Part shown: positions 1-12,500 of the stretch, in pieces
Numbering within the stretch: position 1 is the first letter of the stretch
How the letters are laid out: every line of letters starts with the position of its first letter
Assembly: GCA_964023205.1 (NCBI GenBank)
Contig: OZ026837.1
Location: 8,350,088-8,414,087, forward strand
Length of the DNA: 64,000 bases
DNA from: Lutraria lutraria
Taxonomy: Eukaryota > Mollusca > Bivalvia > Venerida > Mactridae
Direction of reading: 5' to 3'
Notes under the pieces: generated by a model
What the model was told of the DNA's origin: nothing
The model's input: only the letters and a program-made list of their open reading frames with translations
The model's database searches: none
Translations under genes and position numbers: made by a program

Positions 1-165
1 AATTGGAGCTACAGCCATGGGAGTTCAGCGCGACACATCGTCGATTGATTGTTAACATGGTATGTGGTAACTTATTTCAAAATCCTAGATGAATGACAAA
101 GTTACAGCCAGGAAATGTTTCGGGACAGACAGACAAACTGACAGACAGACAGATAATAAAGGTGA
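1..165. repeat. Repeat fragment ending in a GACA-rich simple repeat
   Basis: GCGCGACACATCGTC, then TTTCAAAATCCTAGATGAATG, then ACAAAGTTACAGCC and a CAGACAGACA run. This arrangement is typical of a dispersed bivalve repeat as I recall it; the gene-free call is firm, the family name is not. Confidence 0.45.
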
Positions 166-1029
166 CTTTTATATAGGCCTCATTTTACAGTGGTGTTTAA
201 TACCTATTTCCTGTAAATTGCTTCAATTTGTAAAAAATAATTTAATATATTTGAGAACGGGTCTATTCGCAATAATAGCACTGCATATAGATCCACAAGA
301 ACACACGCAGTTTTATATTTTGAAAGTTTATTGTTTCAAATACCATTAAATAAGTTAATCCATTAGGTTATATGTTTGATTTCAATAACACATATAAACA
401 TACCTGCAAACATTCATACATTATAGTGTCCGTTTCCATTGCGCCACACGTACACCGAGGAGAAGGAATCATTCTGTTCAAGTCGCAGTTAACTTTTTTC
501 CTAGGGTTAATATTGTAATTCGGGTGTTTCGGGTCTGTAGTTGAATTTAGAATTGGATGCGTTTCTTTTACATGTATTGTTTTTCTTATACATGTACATG
601 TATTGTAAAAGAGAATTCCACTTGCGGATAGTAAGTAGGAGAAAAGATGAAGCATATATAATTATATGCTCGGGAGTAACACTGTATTGCCGGAATGTCA
701 ATATGGGAACGAAGTGCATAGGGACTAATGGGGTACTTTTCAGAAGCAAGTCCACCTTTCATTTTACAAAGAAGAACTGAACGATGTCACCGTCTTCTCG
801 TGATTAAGTTTTTTTCAGCTAAGTTCGTTGATGCGAGTTTCACGAGTCCTAACTATGATTTTAAAATACCAAAAATAAAAACAAGAGACACTGCTTTGCG
901 ATTTGCAAAAATTATGTAATATAACGGCATGTGGACTACTAATTAAAGCGCAAAGTCGGGTGATGCCGACACTGTTGTAATCCCGAGACTCCTATCTTTT
1001 CTTTAAAAGGTCACAATGTTTAGTATTTT

Positions 1030-1310
1030 TGGCTTGTCCGCTCTCTAACTTCGTCATTCATCGGAGGATTTAGAAATCAGGTACCACAAATGTTAACCGT
1101 CAGTAGACGATGTGCCGCGCGCATTTTCCATGGCAGTACATACTAGGTCAAGATCACATTTAAAGCTAAAAATGGTTCTTTTGTCGTGTCCGCTCAATGA
1201 CTATGTCATATATGAATAGATTTCAGAAATACTTGGTAGACATATTCACCAACATGTGACGGTGTGTCATGCGTAAGACCAAGTGTAAATCTGCCTCTAG
1301 GGTTTGTAAA
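1030..1310. repeat. Degenerate tandem repeat, two units of about 152 bp
   Basis: Each unit starts TGTCCGCTC (1035 and 1187) followed by AACT/GACT, TCAT, ATTTCAGAAAT/ATTTAGAAATC and then GA(C/T)G-TGTG/TGTC-GCG-like words. It resembles a repeat I recall as very common in bivalves. Positions 1-165, with GCGCGACACATCGTC and GATGAATGACAAAGTTAC, look like another diverged part of the same family. Confidence 0.5.
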
Positions 1311-3114
1311 TAACACTCCTGAAAAACCTTTATACCCGAGATTTTAAACATTATGAATCAAAGCGGCGTTTGGGAAAACAAGGTTTTTACAAGGTTGCCA
1401 ATAATTGTGTATGTTGCTATAAAACAAAACTCTTCTTTATTACGTTGAAGTGATTGCATCTACGTCAAAAGGTCAAAATAGTAATAATTGACACATTTTC
1501 AGTACCGGTTTCTACAACGTTTTTGACCATAATGATATTCACATCTAAGTATAGCTATGTAGTACCTACCAACAAAACTTCAATATGTCTTTATAGTGAT
1601 ATAAGAAATAGTGATTATTGGTTAGCTATTATAGTAAAGTTTAGTCCATGGGGACCTAGGTTTGATATCAATGTAAAGCTGCTGGTTTTCAAAACAATTG
1701 GGTAGACATGTGGAATCATGATACGTTTTGAGAATCGAAAAATAACTTATTTTCATTTTGTCGGTATAAAATAGGTTGGTTTTCGTTACACCAAGAAAAA
1801 TAGTCGGACATGTATGAAAATAAGCAATCTTATTAATTTGTTATACCGTTTCTGGATTCCAAAGACATACTCTTAAAAAGAAATACGTGGAAATTTATGG
1901 CATGGGGTTGAAACCTTCACCTATCAGCCCAGGCATAGGGGAGAATTTAGGGGAGAGTATTTTGAAAATCAGTATATAGCCATAAACAACATCCGCCAAT
2001 CGTACCAAAAATATTGGCATCACTGTCGTTTCATTGTGGAGTCACATGTTTTCAAAGTGGTTGGGGTTAATGTACATTATATCAAAGTTTCTAGTGAAGG
2101 GTTATGACATGCTTATTGGGACACTAAATTGAACATAGACACTCATGTACACTGTATGTGTAAATGCTTGAGTGGTAATTGATTGAAAAGGTCGGCTAGA
2201 TCTTTGTACAGGGTGTCCCAAAAGAAAGGTAACACTTTCATTCATGTTTAATGTCCCTTTAAATTGCAGATGAATACATAATATTTATATAGATATGTAG
2301 ATCAAAGATGTAAGTTTTTTTGTGTCAGAGAACCTTATAAATATCTTCATAATTTGCAATTTAATAAACATTTGAAAACAAAAGTGCATTTTTCATCATT
2401 GACGTCGTTTCAGTAATTTATGACATTTTTAATGCAAACTGTACAACAATGGATGAATTGAAATATTATAATTATTAACCTTAAAGACAAAGCAAATAAT
2501 CTCGCTGACCTGCCTCCAATCATCACTTATATTCGTAGACATAGTCTCTGATGTTTGCATGTTTATTTCTTTCAGACCAATCGTCTGTTTAAGGAATGTC
2601 GATCCAACATAGTTTGATATTGAAGAAGCAAATGAACATCTAATGCCAAGCATTGTTCATTCGACTGTTCCAAGCAGTCTCGTTCAATTGTGTACCTAAT
2701 GTAAAAATGAAGTAGCGTTGCGCAATGCAAACACCTGCATGTTCTTCTCTCAGTTCCGATTGTTACGTAATTCGTTGTAACATTGTTTAGTAGGATTTTA
2801 AGAACACAAAGTGATTTGTTTCAACACGAAAAGGCTTTATTTACAAAATCCAACGATATTTTAACACACATGCGAAATTGTAAAAAATTAATGATAATGA
2901 CGTCACACCAAAGCAAGTAAACTAAAATGATAACTTTGTTACACATATAGAAGTACATTGCGGAAGATAATTATGTGACATGAAAAAATAAAGAGCATAT
3001 AATATTATGTTGTTTTTTCTTGCTTCAACACCTGAAAAACAAATAAGGATATTCCGTTTCTGCTTATTTGAAAAATGTTTACTATTAAGTAAGGCAGTTG
3101 TTCTACACAAGTGT

Positions 3115-3182
3115 ACGTCTGGGGCTCCCTCTACTGTTAAAGCTGGAAAAGTTAAAAAATGACAGTGGCTGTAGTGCTGTTT
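3115..3182 (+). repeat. Fragment of the SINE-like family at 57.9 kb
   Basis: GTCTGGGGCTCCCTCTACTG followed by TTAAAGC matches CTGGGGGCTTCATCCACTG and TCAAAGC at 57.99 kb. Only the body is present. Confidence 0.35.
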
Positions 3183-4369
3183 ATAAATTCAATACAACAT
3201 GACATGTTACGATGACACCGTTACACCACTTTTCTTCATTTCATCAACAAAAAGCTCCTCCCCCCCATGTCCATGAAACATCAATTAAGTGATCTAAAGA
3301 GAAATCGACAAAATCACTGTCTGCAATATTTATCAATATGAACATAATTATAGAAAAGCCACCCATACATTATACAACGATATACTGACTTTCATTTTGT
3401 CCGTCTGATTTACACCAATGCAATTCAACTGAACTTCATATCATGATAAGACTGACAACTTTTTTTAAACCTGTGTATGTGTAAATATTACTTCAAAGAA
3501 AATACTTATCAAAAACAGTTTCTAGTTCCTATTCCAATCGTTCATTAATATCTCACATCAAACAATTATTTTATCATGTTTCTACAATATCTTTAGACCT
3601 AATAAAGCAGTGAACGGATAAACCTGGGTATATCCTGTTAGTAGGTCATGTCTTTGCTTTATTTCATCACGTTACAGTCCTACGCGCGGTAGAACGCTCA
3701 TTACAACTTAATGAGCTTTTTATATTACAAAATGATAAAACTTTTATATAAGTTGACGAGTAACTTCTCAACATGTGGTATTGAGTTTTTATTCCAAATA
3801 GCATGGCAACTGCATGTGACAGCTTTATTTCAGCGTCATGTTGTTAAACGGTTATGAGGCTGTCAAAGAGAGGCATAACTTGTGTTTTCAAATTCAAATA
3901 AATAGAGTTAGTACATGGTTAGTGCATAGATCAAAATATGTATCTGGTTCGCCAGAGGCCCGCCCATTTCAGCTTTCTAAGCCTCACAGTATAAACCTTC
4001 TCCATTTCGGCACCAACCATGTATTCTCTATGTTTGTGACGAAATTGTGCTATCATTTCAGCAGTAACAGCTGATAACGTCAGAAAATATAGCGAAATAA
4101 CTTAATCCCGAATCTATTAATCACATATGAAATATTAAGATACCAGTTATCATAAGATTATTGGTCGAATAATTAGGATAAAAATATTGATTGGATAGGG
4201 CATAATGTTAAAAGCGATTAGGGCACGCAACTTGTACAAGCAACCAAACTTAAAGGTAACTGCTACACTTATAATGTTATGAATTTTATCATGTGAATTT
4301 TCTACAGACGTAATACAAATCGTTCTCACTGACGAAGTACTCAGTTAATCAAATGCTTGAGTTAAAAAG

Positions 4370-5290
4370 ATACACAGTAATTGGGATAAAAAACACACAA
4401 TAATTTATATAAAAACCTCAGCAATTGGGATAAAAATACAAAATAATTGAGATAAAAATACACAGTGACTATAAATAAGATAAAAAAGACACACAATAAT
4501 TGAGATAAAAACGCAATATTTAATATAAAAACACACATTAATCGAGATAAGAATACACAATGACTGAGATGAAATTTAAAAAAAAAAATATAAAAGGCTC
4601 AATAATTGAGATAAAAAATACACACAATTGAGATAAACAACACAATAAAAAGCACAGTAAATGAGATAAAAATACACAACAATTTCGGTAAAAATCACAA
4701 TAATTGATATAACAAGCTCACTAATGGAGATGAAAATACACAATAATTGAAATAAAAAAAACACAATGTCCGATATAAAAAACACAATTAATGATTATAA
4801 AATATACTAATTGAGTTTAAAAAAGTAAACAGCAATGGAGATTAAATACACAGCAAAATACATTAATAAGATAAAAAACACAATAATTGATATAACAAGC
4901 TCACTAAATGAGATGAAAATACACAACAATTGAATAAAAACACAATAATTGATTAAAAAGTAAAACAATAATTGATTTAGAAATAAAACAATAAATGATT
5001 ATAAAATATACTCATTGAGATAAAAAAAATACACAGCAATTGAGATAAAAAAGACAATTAGATAAAAACACAATAATTGATATAAAAATAAACACAATTA
5101 CTGATTGTAAAATACACTAATTGAGATAAAAATATACAGCAATTGAGATTAAAAAAAACACTTTTGATAAGATAAAAAACACAATAAATGATATAAAAAA
5201 CAGTATTCGAGAAAAGAATACACAACAATTGAGAAAAAAAAAAACATTAAATGAGGTAAGAAAAAACACAAATGAGACAATATAATGAGA
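4370..5290. repeat. AT-rich degenerate minisatellite, unit about 22-25 bp
   Basis: About 0.9 kb of imperfect tandem units built on ACACAATAATTGAGATAAAA. The plus strand is strongly purine- and A-rich, the other T-rich. Unit spacing drifts by insertions in the A runs. The Phe/Ile/Val-rich minus-strand open frames here are by-products. Confidence 0.85.
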
Positions 5291-6521
5291 CTTTTCCAAT
5301 CCGGACTTGTCCTGTCAAGAAAAATGTTATCGTCAAAAACGAAATGTTTTGCATTTAACGAAATTAATGATATTGAACTGTAATCGGGATCAAGTAACTC
5401 CCCGGCTTTAATTGTTCATGGATTAGAGAAGTCCGAATTAGAGGGGCTTTTTTGTCTGATGCAAATATGCAATAGCAAAACAACTAGAGCTACTGAAAGA
5501 GTATCATTTTATGTTCTTCCTTTTTCAAATATTTTCCATTTTGAATCATCACTTGTTTTCACTTGCAAGCGTGGATTTTGGGTTGCACAAGTGATGGATT
5601 TTAGTATTTCAATGGCGACTCTGAAAGTAATACATTATCTAGATGTTAGCACGTACGACTGTTACACATTGCCTCGAAATATACGCTCAAAATGACATTG
5701 TAACATTAACGATAAACTATAACAACAAACACCAAGTTTAATGATGACTGTCACTTATGCTACAGACTCTATAATGTTATGTATAAAAACTAAAACTATT
5801 TTATTTGATTAAAAAATCATAACAAATACATTATTTAATGGCGTTGTACAATATATTTAATATATGATATAAAACAAACAAAACGACTTCAAATATATCC
5901 GTGAAGAATGACATTTTTTAATGACATTAGATATAAGTGTCCCTGCATAGCCACACAACTTACACACTCATTGACATCGCAAGGTCAGGCAGACCAAAAG
6001 AAATATTTGGATTTTGACTTTCGGCTTGATCAAAATATACGCAAGCGCTTGAGTTTATATTTAGCTAATTTCTGGAGCTCTTCCCATAGTCTAATGATAG
6101 AACGTGGTAGACACATTGGATTCTCCCATGAGATCCCATTCATCTAAGAGTGGCTAAGACTATATTTGTGTATTACAATCTAATGAGTAATTATAATTTA
6201 CAGGTTGTTCGTAATACTGCTATTTTTATGCACTATGCATTGAAAGACAGAGGATATTATCTTTTTACACATAAAGTATAACGATATTTATTATCATGTG
6301 ATTTGAATCATGACTTTGTAATAACTTAAAATAAACTTAAAGTATGCTATTTATATTAATATGTGTACCAATATGTATATGTTTGAAATATATAGATGTA
6401 CTTGATAATGATTAATATCATTCTATATATTTATATTATGCCATCTGTGTATGGGCCGGAGACCCTTTTACGCAATAAACTTTGAAACTTGGATGCCGAT
6501 TGTTTTTAAGCTGAATGACGC
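5291..6521. other. 3' UTR / downstream region of the EGF gene
   Basis: No coding exon is recognised. A minus-strand AATAAA (6285-6290) could be a polyadenylation signal if the gene ends near 6522. On the plus strand, GGGCCGGAGACCC followed by CGCAATAAACTTTGAAACTT (about 6452-6491) looks like the 3' end of a dispersed retroposon. Both are tentative. Confidence 0.35.
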
Positions 6522-6532
6522 TCATTCAAACC
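6522..6532 (-). CDS. Exon 27 (tentative): last codons and stop
   Basis: A GTACTCAG acceptor is followed in phase by Gly-Phe-Glu and TGA. The polypyrimidine tract is weak. An alternative acceptor at 6511-6513 would give Ala and a TAA stop at once. Either way the tail would end within a few residues of exon 26. I saw no better terminal exon downstream, but a more distant one cannot be excluded. Confidence 0.3.
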
Positions 6533-9500
6533 CTGAGTACCCCCTCTTACCCCAAACGTCATATCTATTGGCGAGTATAAGATAATTGTATTAATGCATT
6601 ACCAATTATTGTAAGATTAAGAAATGTTTGATATTGAGATATCACCAACTTTAAGTCTTTAAATACGACCAAATAATATACAAGCTTGTATGTTGTTATA
6701 AAGAAATACCTCCAAGCTTATATACTGCTGTGTTCGTATGTCGGATGATTCCTGAAAAATAAAATAAATTCTTAGCATTCACAGGGATGTTTGCGCCACT
6801 AAAAAACTATTAAATAATTAACATTTATTCGGAATGTTCCTTATTAATTATATATTTTTTTTATTAATTATGGAATATATAATATCTTAAATTCTGATCA
6901 AATCTGTATAATGTAAATGAAGTCATGATTTCCATAACCGAAGCGGGCAGCAACAATTGTGTGAAAGCATGGGTTCCTACAATGTCTAATATTTATGATT
7001 GCGGCCATATGATGAAATTGATTCCTATTTGAAATCCACTCCTACCGCTTATAGACGTTGGAGCTCTATCACTGCCTCTTTCTCTGTCTGAACTACCCCT
7101 GAAAAATATCGAACAGTAGATTATAATTATAATAGTATTAGACCAGTGCATTTTTGTCCTATGACTAAAATTACAAAATTTAGTTCATAGAGTGCGTTCA
7201 ATAAAATATGCAAGAATGACCCATTAGATAGTGATTAGAAAAATTCAAAGGCTAATAAATTTGTGACACAACTTTTGATTCCCAATCACGTTGCAACGCA
7301 ATGAGTTTTATGGAAAAACAGGGAAACTTGACAGTTTAACTGGCGACAGTAAATACAGTGCCAATGGTATATGCAAATCTGTATATGTAAATGAACAATG
7401 AACATTGCAACAATTACCTCCTGTGTTTCTTCTCTCTTCGTCTTCTTATACATAATGCACAAAGCGTTACGAATATGATGGCAATACTGAAGGCAATAAT
7501 GCCAACTGTTGGTAATAAATACACTAGATAATTTGCTGAAAAAGAAGTTGTCATAGAATATTAAATATTAAAGCACGTTTTGTAATCATTGTTGTCAGGG
7601 GAGAATTGCAATGTCAAGGAAAGGTAACGATGTAATATGTAAATAGCAAGGTCGGACGCTGAAGCCGAAGTCGGTGCATGTACGACTTACAAGGAAGCTT
7701 GTAACGACATTGTGGACAGATTGCGATGTCGGGGACAGTATCGACAACAATGAAGATATTATGCAACTTTAATTTGAAATTATCCTCAAAAGAGAGATAA
7801 TCGAAGACAATTCTGTGTCCATCGTTACGAAATAAACGCAAGCTGTAAAGCTTCAGACATCAACACGTATTCCTATTAATGATACTAGCAAAGTGTCGAT
7901 ATTAAAGGTATGAACTTTACTTATCAATTAGTATATAGAGTAGGACAATTTAAATCGACGAGATTAGATATTTCGTTTCAAATGTTTTCTCAAAACACAA
8001 AATTAATTTCATGTATAAACGTTTATAAAAACACTTTCCTAATAAGACTAATTATCAATGAACTATTTGTATGTCGTACAAAGTGCGCTAAATAATGCAT
8101 GTGTAAATTACAGTCTATGGCATAATGAAGCGACAAAGGTTATAGAAAGGACAAATGCAATGACTCATGACGGTGTACATAAGACTGAAATGTCCATATT
8201 TATAGTATTTACACCAAAGCAAGAAGTATTTACTTACGTGTCGTGGTATCTGTAACTTCATTTCTGAAATTGTTATTGTATCATCAGTATTTTGTTTATG
8301 CATTACTTCTAAACTATTATCAAATTCTCGCTGTCAAAATGTATTGCAACATGTGCACGGATTAAATGAGGTAAACATTTGACATCATTAACGACTGCAG
8401 TTAGACCTAAAAGCAGCAGTCGTGACATTTTTTGCCGTCGGATTATCATCTTATAATAAATGATAAACACATGAATAGAAAACCTGTCCGAAATCAAGCT
8501 CTTATTTTTTTCAAAGCAGTACTAGAGATGCTCCATTGTTTAAAACAGATAAATGACAGATAAGTTAATGTCGTTAAATAGATTACATCACTATACTGAA
8601 ATATTTCATAATTATTTGCATTAACTTGTGCATGTATGTTACCGTTTAATACTCCAGTCAATAAAATGATACTAATATATATGTGATGACACCAGTGTTA
8701 GTTGACATTTAGGCTTACGTCAAACTTTATGTACGCACAATCCATGCGGACATATTCATTTGAAATTCAATTTGGATATTTACTATTAAATTATTATTAT
8801 CGATACATTCATTTCTTTTGTAAATGAAAAAGAAATAAATTATGAAAATAAACACGGAACAAAACCATTTAAGAATGAGCTGAATGTCATATAATATTAT
8901 GTTGACTTTTGGTATTGATATTGTTTGAAATATTACAAAACTTACACACATGTTGGACTGTCGTTTGAGATTTCACATCGTTGACCTTGGTCACATCCCT
9001 CCATATACGTTTCTAATATGTGACATTCGTTCGTAATGTTTGCAGGCAAATCTATGAAAATATGAAAAGTCTGGTCGACTTAATATATAGATTAATATTG
9101 ACAATTATTGGGGGAAAAAAAGAAAATGTGAAAATGTTTGTACATTTATTGCATTCAATTTAAAAAGAGAATTAGGATATGTTTGTTCCCCATTAAAATA
9201 ATTTTAAATGTGCGTATTTTCTGTACCCTTAGTCCATGAGAACATTCGAATTACTATAATATTAATTTTGACAATCACCAAATATATAACGCCATTTGTC
9301 GGGCAGACTAGTGATTTGAATCCAAGATTGGCCTTATTTTCGATTTATACTTGTCTTATGTATAAATATAACATCAGAAGTAAGCCGTCGTTCAAAGTTT
9401 CGTCATTATACTGATATGCCGTTTAATAGAAGTTATTTCTACAACGATAAAGTCCTTATAAGAATAAAAGTTATTGTTGAATTAACAGACATCTTACATG

Positions 9501-12500
9501 CACGTGACGCAACAGAAACATCGCCCAATGTTATGTCTGTTCCAGAGGAAAGCACCACAGTTGCACGAACCAAATTTGTTGAATCAGTTTCGTCATATAG
9601 GACTGTGTAGTCTATTACTGTAGTACTTTCTGTTATTCTGATAAGACCAAATTGCGAATATTATTTATATATGATTGATCGTTGCACTAAATGTATTTTC
9701 TAATCGACCTTATACGCAACTGAAGAATGCATATAAATAAAAAGTGGTAACATTCAGTATATAATATAATTATGTGGTTATAATGTAGTAATCTTCAAAT
9801 AGAAGTGGTTTCTAAATGAGGGATAACTGTTTTTCATGTTTAGCTTAAAACATAAATAGAAATATATCTTAAATGATATAAATAATTGTGTTTTACCTCG
9901 TTGACATGATAACGATTGTAACGCCACCCGATGTATACTTTTGGTAAAATTCTTCAAGCTGAACGGATAGTATAAAATTAATGATAAGAAAGCTACATTT
10001 ATAAATACGAATAAACATAACAGATTTAAATGCATCTGTACAATTATTTTATATTGGAAACAAACATACAGCATTGAAATACAATTGTTCAGTAAATAAA
10101 CGAAAGCCAATATAAAATCATCCAAGCTGAAATAAAAAAATACTGTCTGAAAAATACTGTCGCCCGCTACCATAGGTACGGAATGTTCGAAAATTATACA
10201 GCACCATTTGCGCATGCGTAATATCTATTTCCAATGAAACAGACGATTAAATTACCAATAATGGTTGTAATACCTTTTCGGCATCATAAAATAAATGTTG
10301 CATGTCTGACTGGGTGAAAGTAAATTGTCAACTTTCGAAAAAAAACTGTCAGCCTCGGTTAAAAGTATTTTATCAAGTTGGCAGTTTAACTGTTATCCTG
10401 TCAGACATATAATATTTATATATTGTTAACCGAATTAATATTGAAACTGAAGCAAATATACATACAGATTGTGTGACGGCTCCTGGAGTCAATGTTTCAG
10501 AACCTTCGACTCTTTTCTTCAACTCAAATACAAAACTGATTGTAAGTGAAGCCTGGAAAGATCTCATGTCTGGACCTGTTTAATAATAAAACTCTAATTA
10601 ATTCACATCACACGATCATTGCTGCATTAACTAGGGAAGTCAAACTTTAAGGTATTTTACGGAATGAAGTCATGAACAAAACATGTTAGATGTTTAACGT
10701 ATAAGGCAATATTCTGAGCTAGTTAACCGATTTACCCATCTCACACCCTTTCGTCCACTGTATACTTAATAGATATGCTTAAACAACATAAACTTGCATC
10801 TCATGCAATTCGAGTGCAATGAAAACGTATTACTCTCTCGTAATATAAGAAGGTAAATACCTATTAAAATTGCTTGATATTTCGTTTAGGAATCAGTTTT
10901 TCAGCAATCGGAATCAGATAATATTTAAAGCAAGCGACGATGCAAAAATATAGTACACTTGTAAAAGGATATCAAATAAAGAAGCAAATGTTAAGGATAG
11001 CTAGATATGTCATATAAACATTACTATATGCGAGGCTTGCAATTGTTAACACGTTCGCATTTCTTTCTTTACCGCTGGATACTGCAGGCTTGTTATTAAG
11101 TACGGATTCTAGTTTTCTTTACAAACCTAGACATGCAAATCCGAAACGATCCAGTTTAAGGCCCGGTTTACAGCTGCATTTAAACGACCCCATTATGTTC
11201 ACGCATTCATGATGACATCCACCATTATAAATCAAACATTCATCCGTATCTTCACAATTACGATTATCAGCATTCAAAGAGAAACCAACATCGCAAAAAC
11301 ATTGATAAGAACCAGGTGTGTTTTCACAAAAATGGCTGCAACCACCATTTTCATTTGTGCACTCATTTATATCTGTACACTGTCTCCTGTCAGATTTCAA
11401 CAAGTAACCTTCATTGCAAGAACACAGAAAGGAACCATGTTCATTAAAACATATTTGTTCACATCCTCCGTTGTTATCGTTGCATTCATTGACATCATGG
11501 CATTTATATCTGTCGCTGTCTAAAGCAAAGCCGCCAACACAGTCACAAACAAATGAACCATCAGTGTTCGTACAAAGTTGATCACATCTACCATTATCTG
11601 ATATGCACTCGTCAATGTCATTACATTTAAACCCATCATCATCCAATTCATATCCATCCCAACAGGTACAAGTGAACGATCCAATCACATTTTCACATTT
11701 GTGTTCACAAAAGTGACTGCTTGTACTGCATTCATCTAAATCGACACATTTGGATCCTCCAGTAAGTACATATCCTACACGACACTTACATCCGAATGAC
11801 CCTTCAGTGTTAGTACATTCTTGATCACATCCGCCATTATTTTCAGAACATTCGTCAATGTCCAAACAATCCAAGCCGTTATCATCTAATACGTACCCTG
11901 ATCTACATGAACATGTGAATGTACCGACATTATTTGTGCATATATGATCGCATCCGCCATTGTTTGTTAAACATTCATCAATATCAAAACAATCAAAGTC
12001 ATTGGTAGCCAGTGTGAAGCCATCGTTACAACTACAAAGAAATGAACCAACTTTATTCGTACATACGTGCTTGCATCCACCGTTATTAGTAGAGCATTCG
12101 TCAATATCAGAACATTGATGAAGATCATCACTTAAAACATATCCGGGTAGACAGCTGCAGTAATATGCCCCTACAGTATTGACACATTCATGTTCACATA
12201 CAACGTTGCTATGGACGCACTCGTTAATGTCTGTACAATTTGATTCGTCAATGTCTAATGTGTACCCATTCATACATCCGCAATTAAAAGATCCGTTTAT
12301 GTTTTCACAGTTATGAGCACATCCACCATTCGCATTGCTACACTCGTTTATATCTATGCATCTTGAGCTATCGTGATCTAAAGCAAACCCATCTTCACAT
12401 GTGCAGAAAAACGAACCATCCGTGTTCGTGCAATCTTGGTCGCATCGCTTTACTTCGAAATCACATTCGTCGATGTCTACACATTGCATTGTTTGATTTA

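Larger units (their letters stand above)
166..4369. other. Gene-free flank (left)
   Basis: Apart from the repeat at 1030-1310 and the SINE-like piece at 3115, I see only AT-rich unique-looking DNA. None of the short open frames has recognisable similarity or neighbouring splice signals that make a coding exon. Confidence 0.5.

Noticed and set aside
2205..2260. GGGTGTCCCAAAAGAAAGGTAACAC, reminiscent of transposon ends
   Set aside because: No inverted partner, target duplication or transposase found nearby, so no element can be drawn.
4576..5299. Two minus-strand hydrophobic open frames
   Set aside because: They are translations of the AATTGAGATAAAA minisatellite; the Phe/Ile/Tyr runs come from the repeat.
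9778..10215. 145-codon minus-strand open frame
   Set aside because: Phe/Leu/Tyr-rich AT translation. Only the 62-nt part 9897-9958 is a credible exon, and it uses splice signals inside this span.
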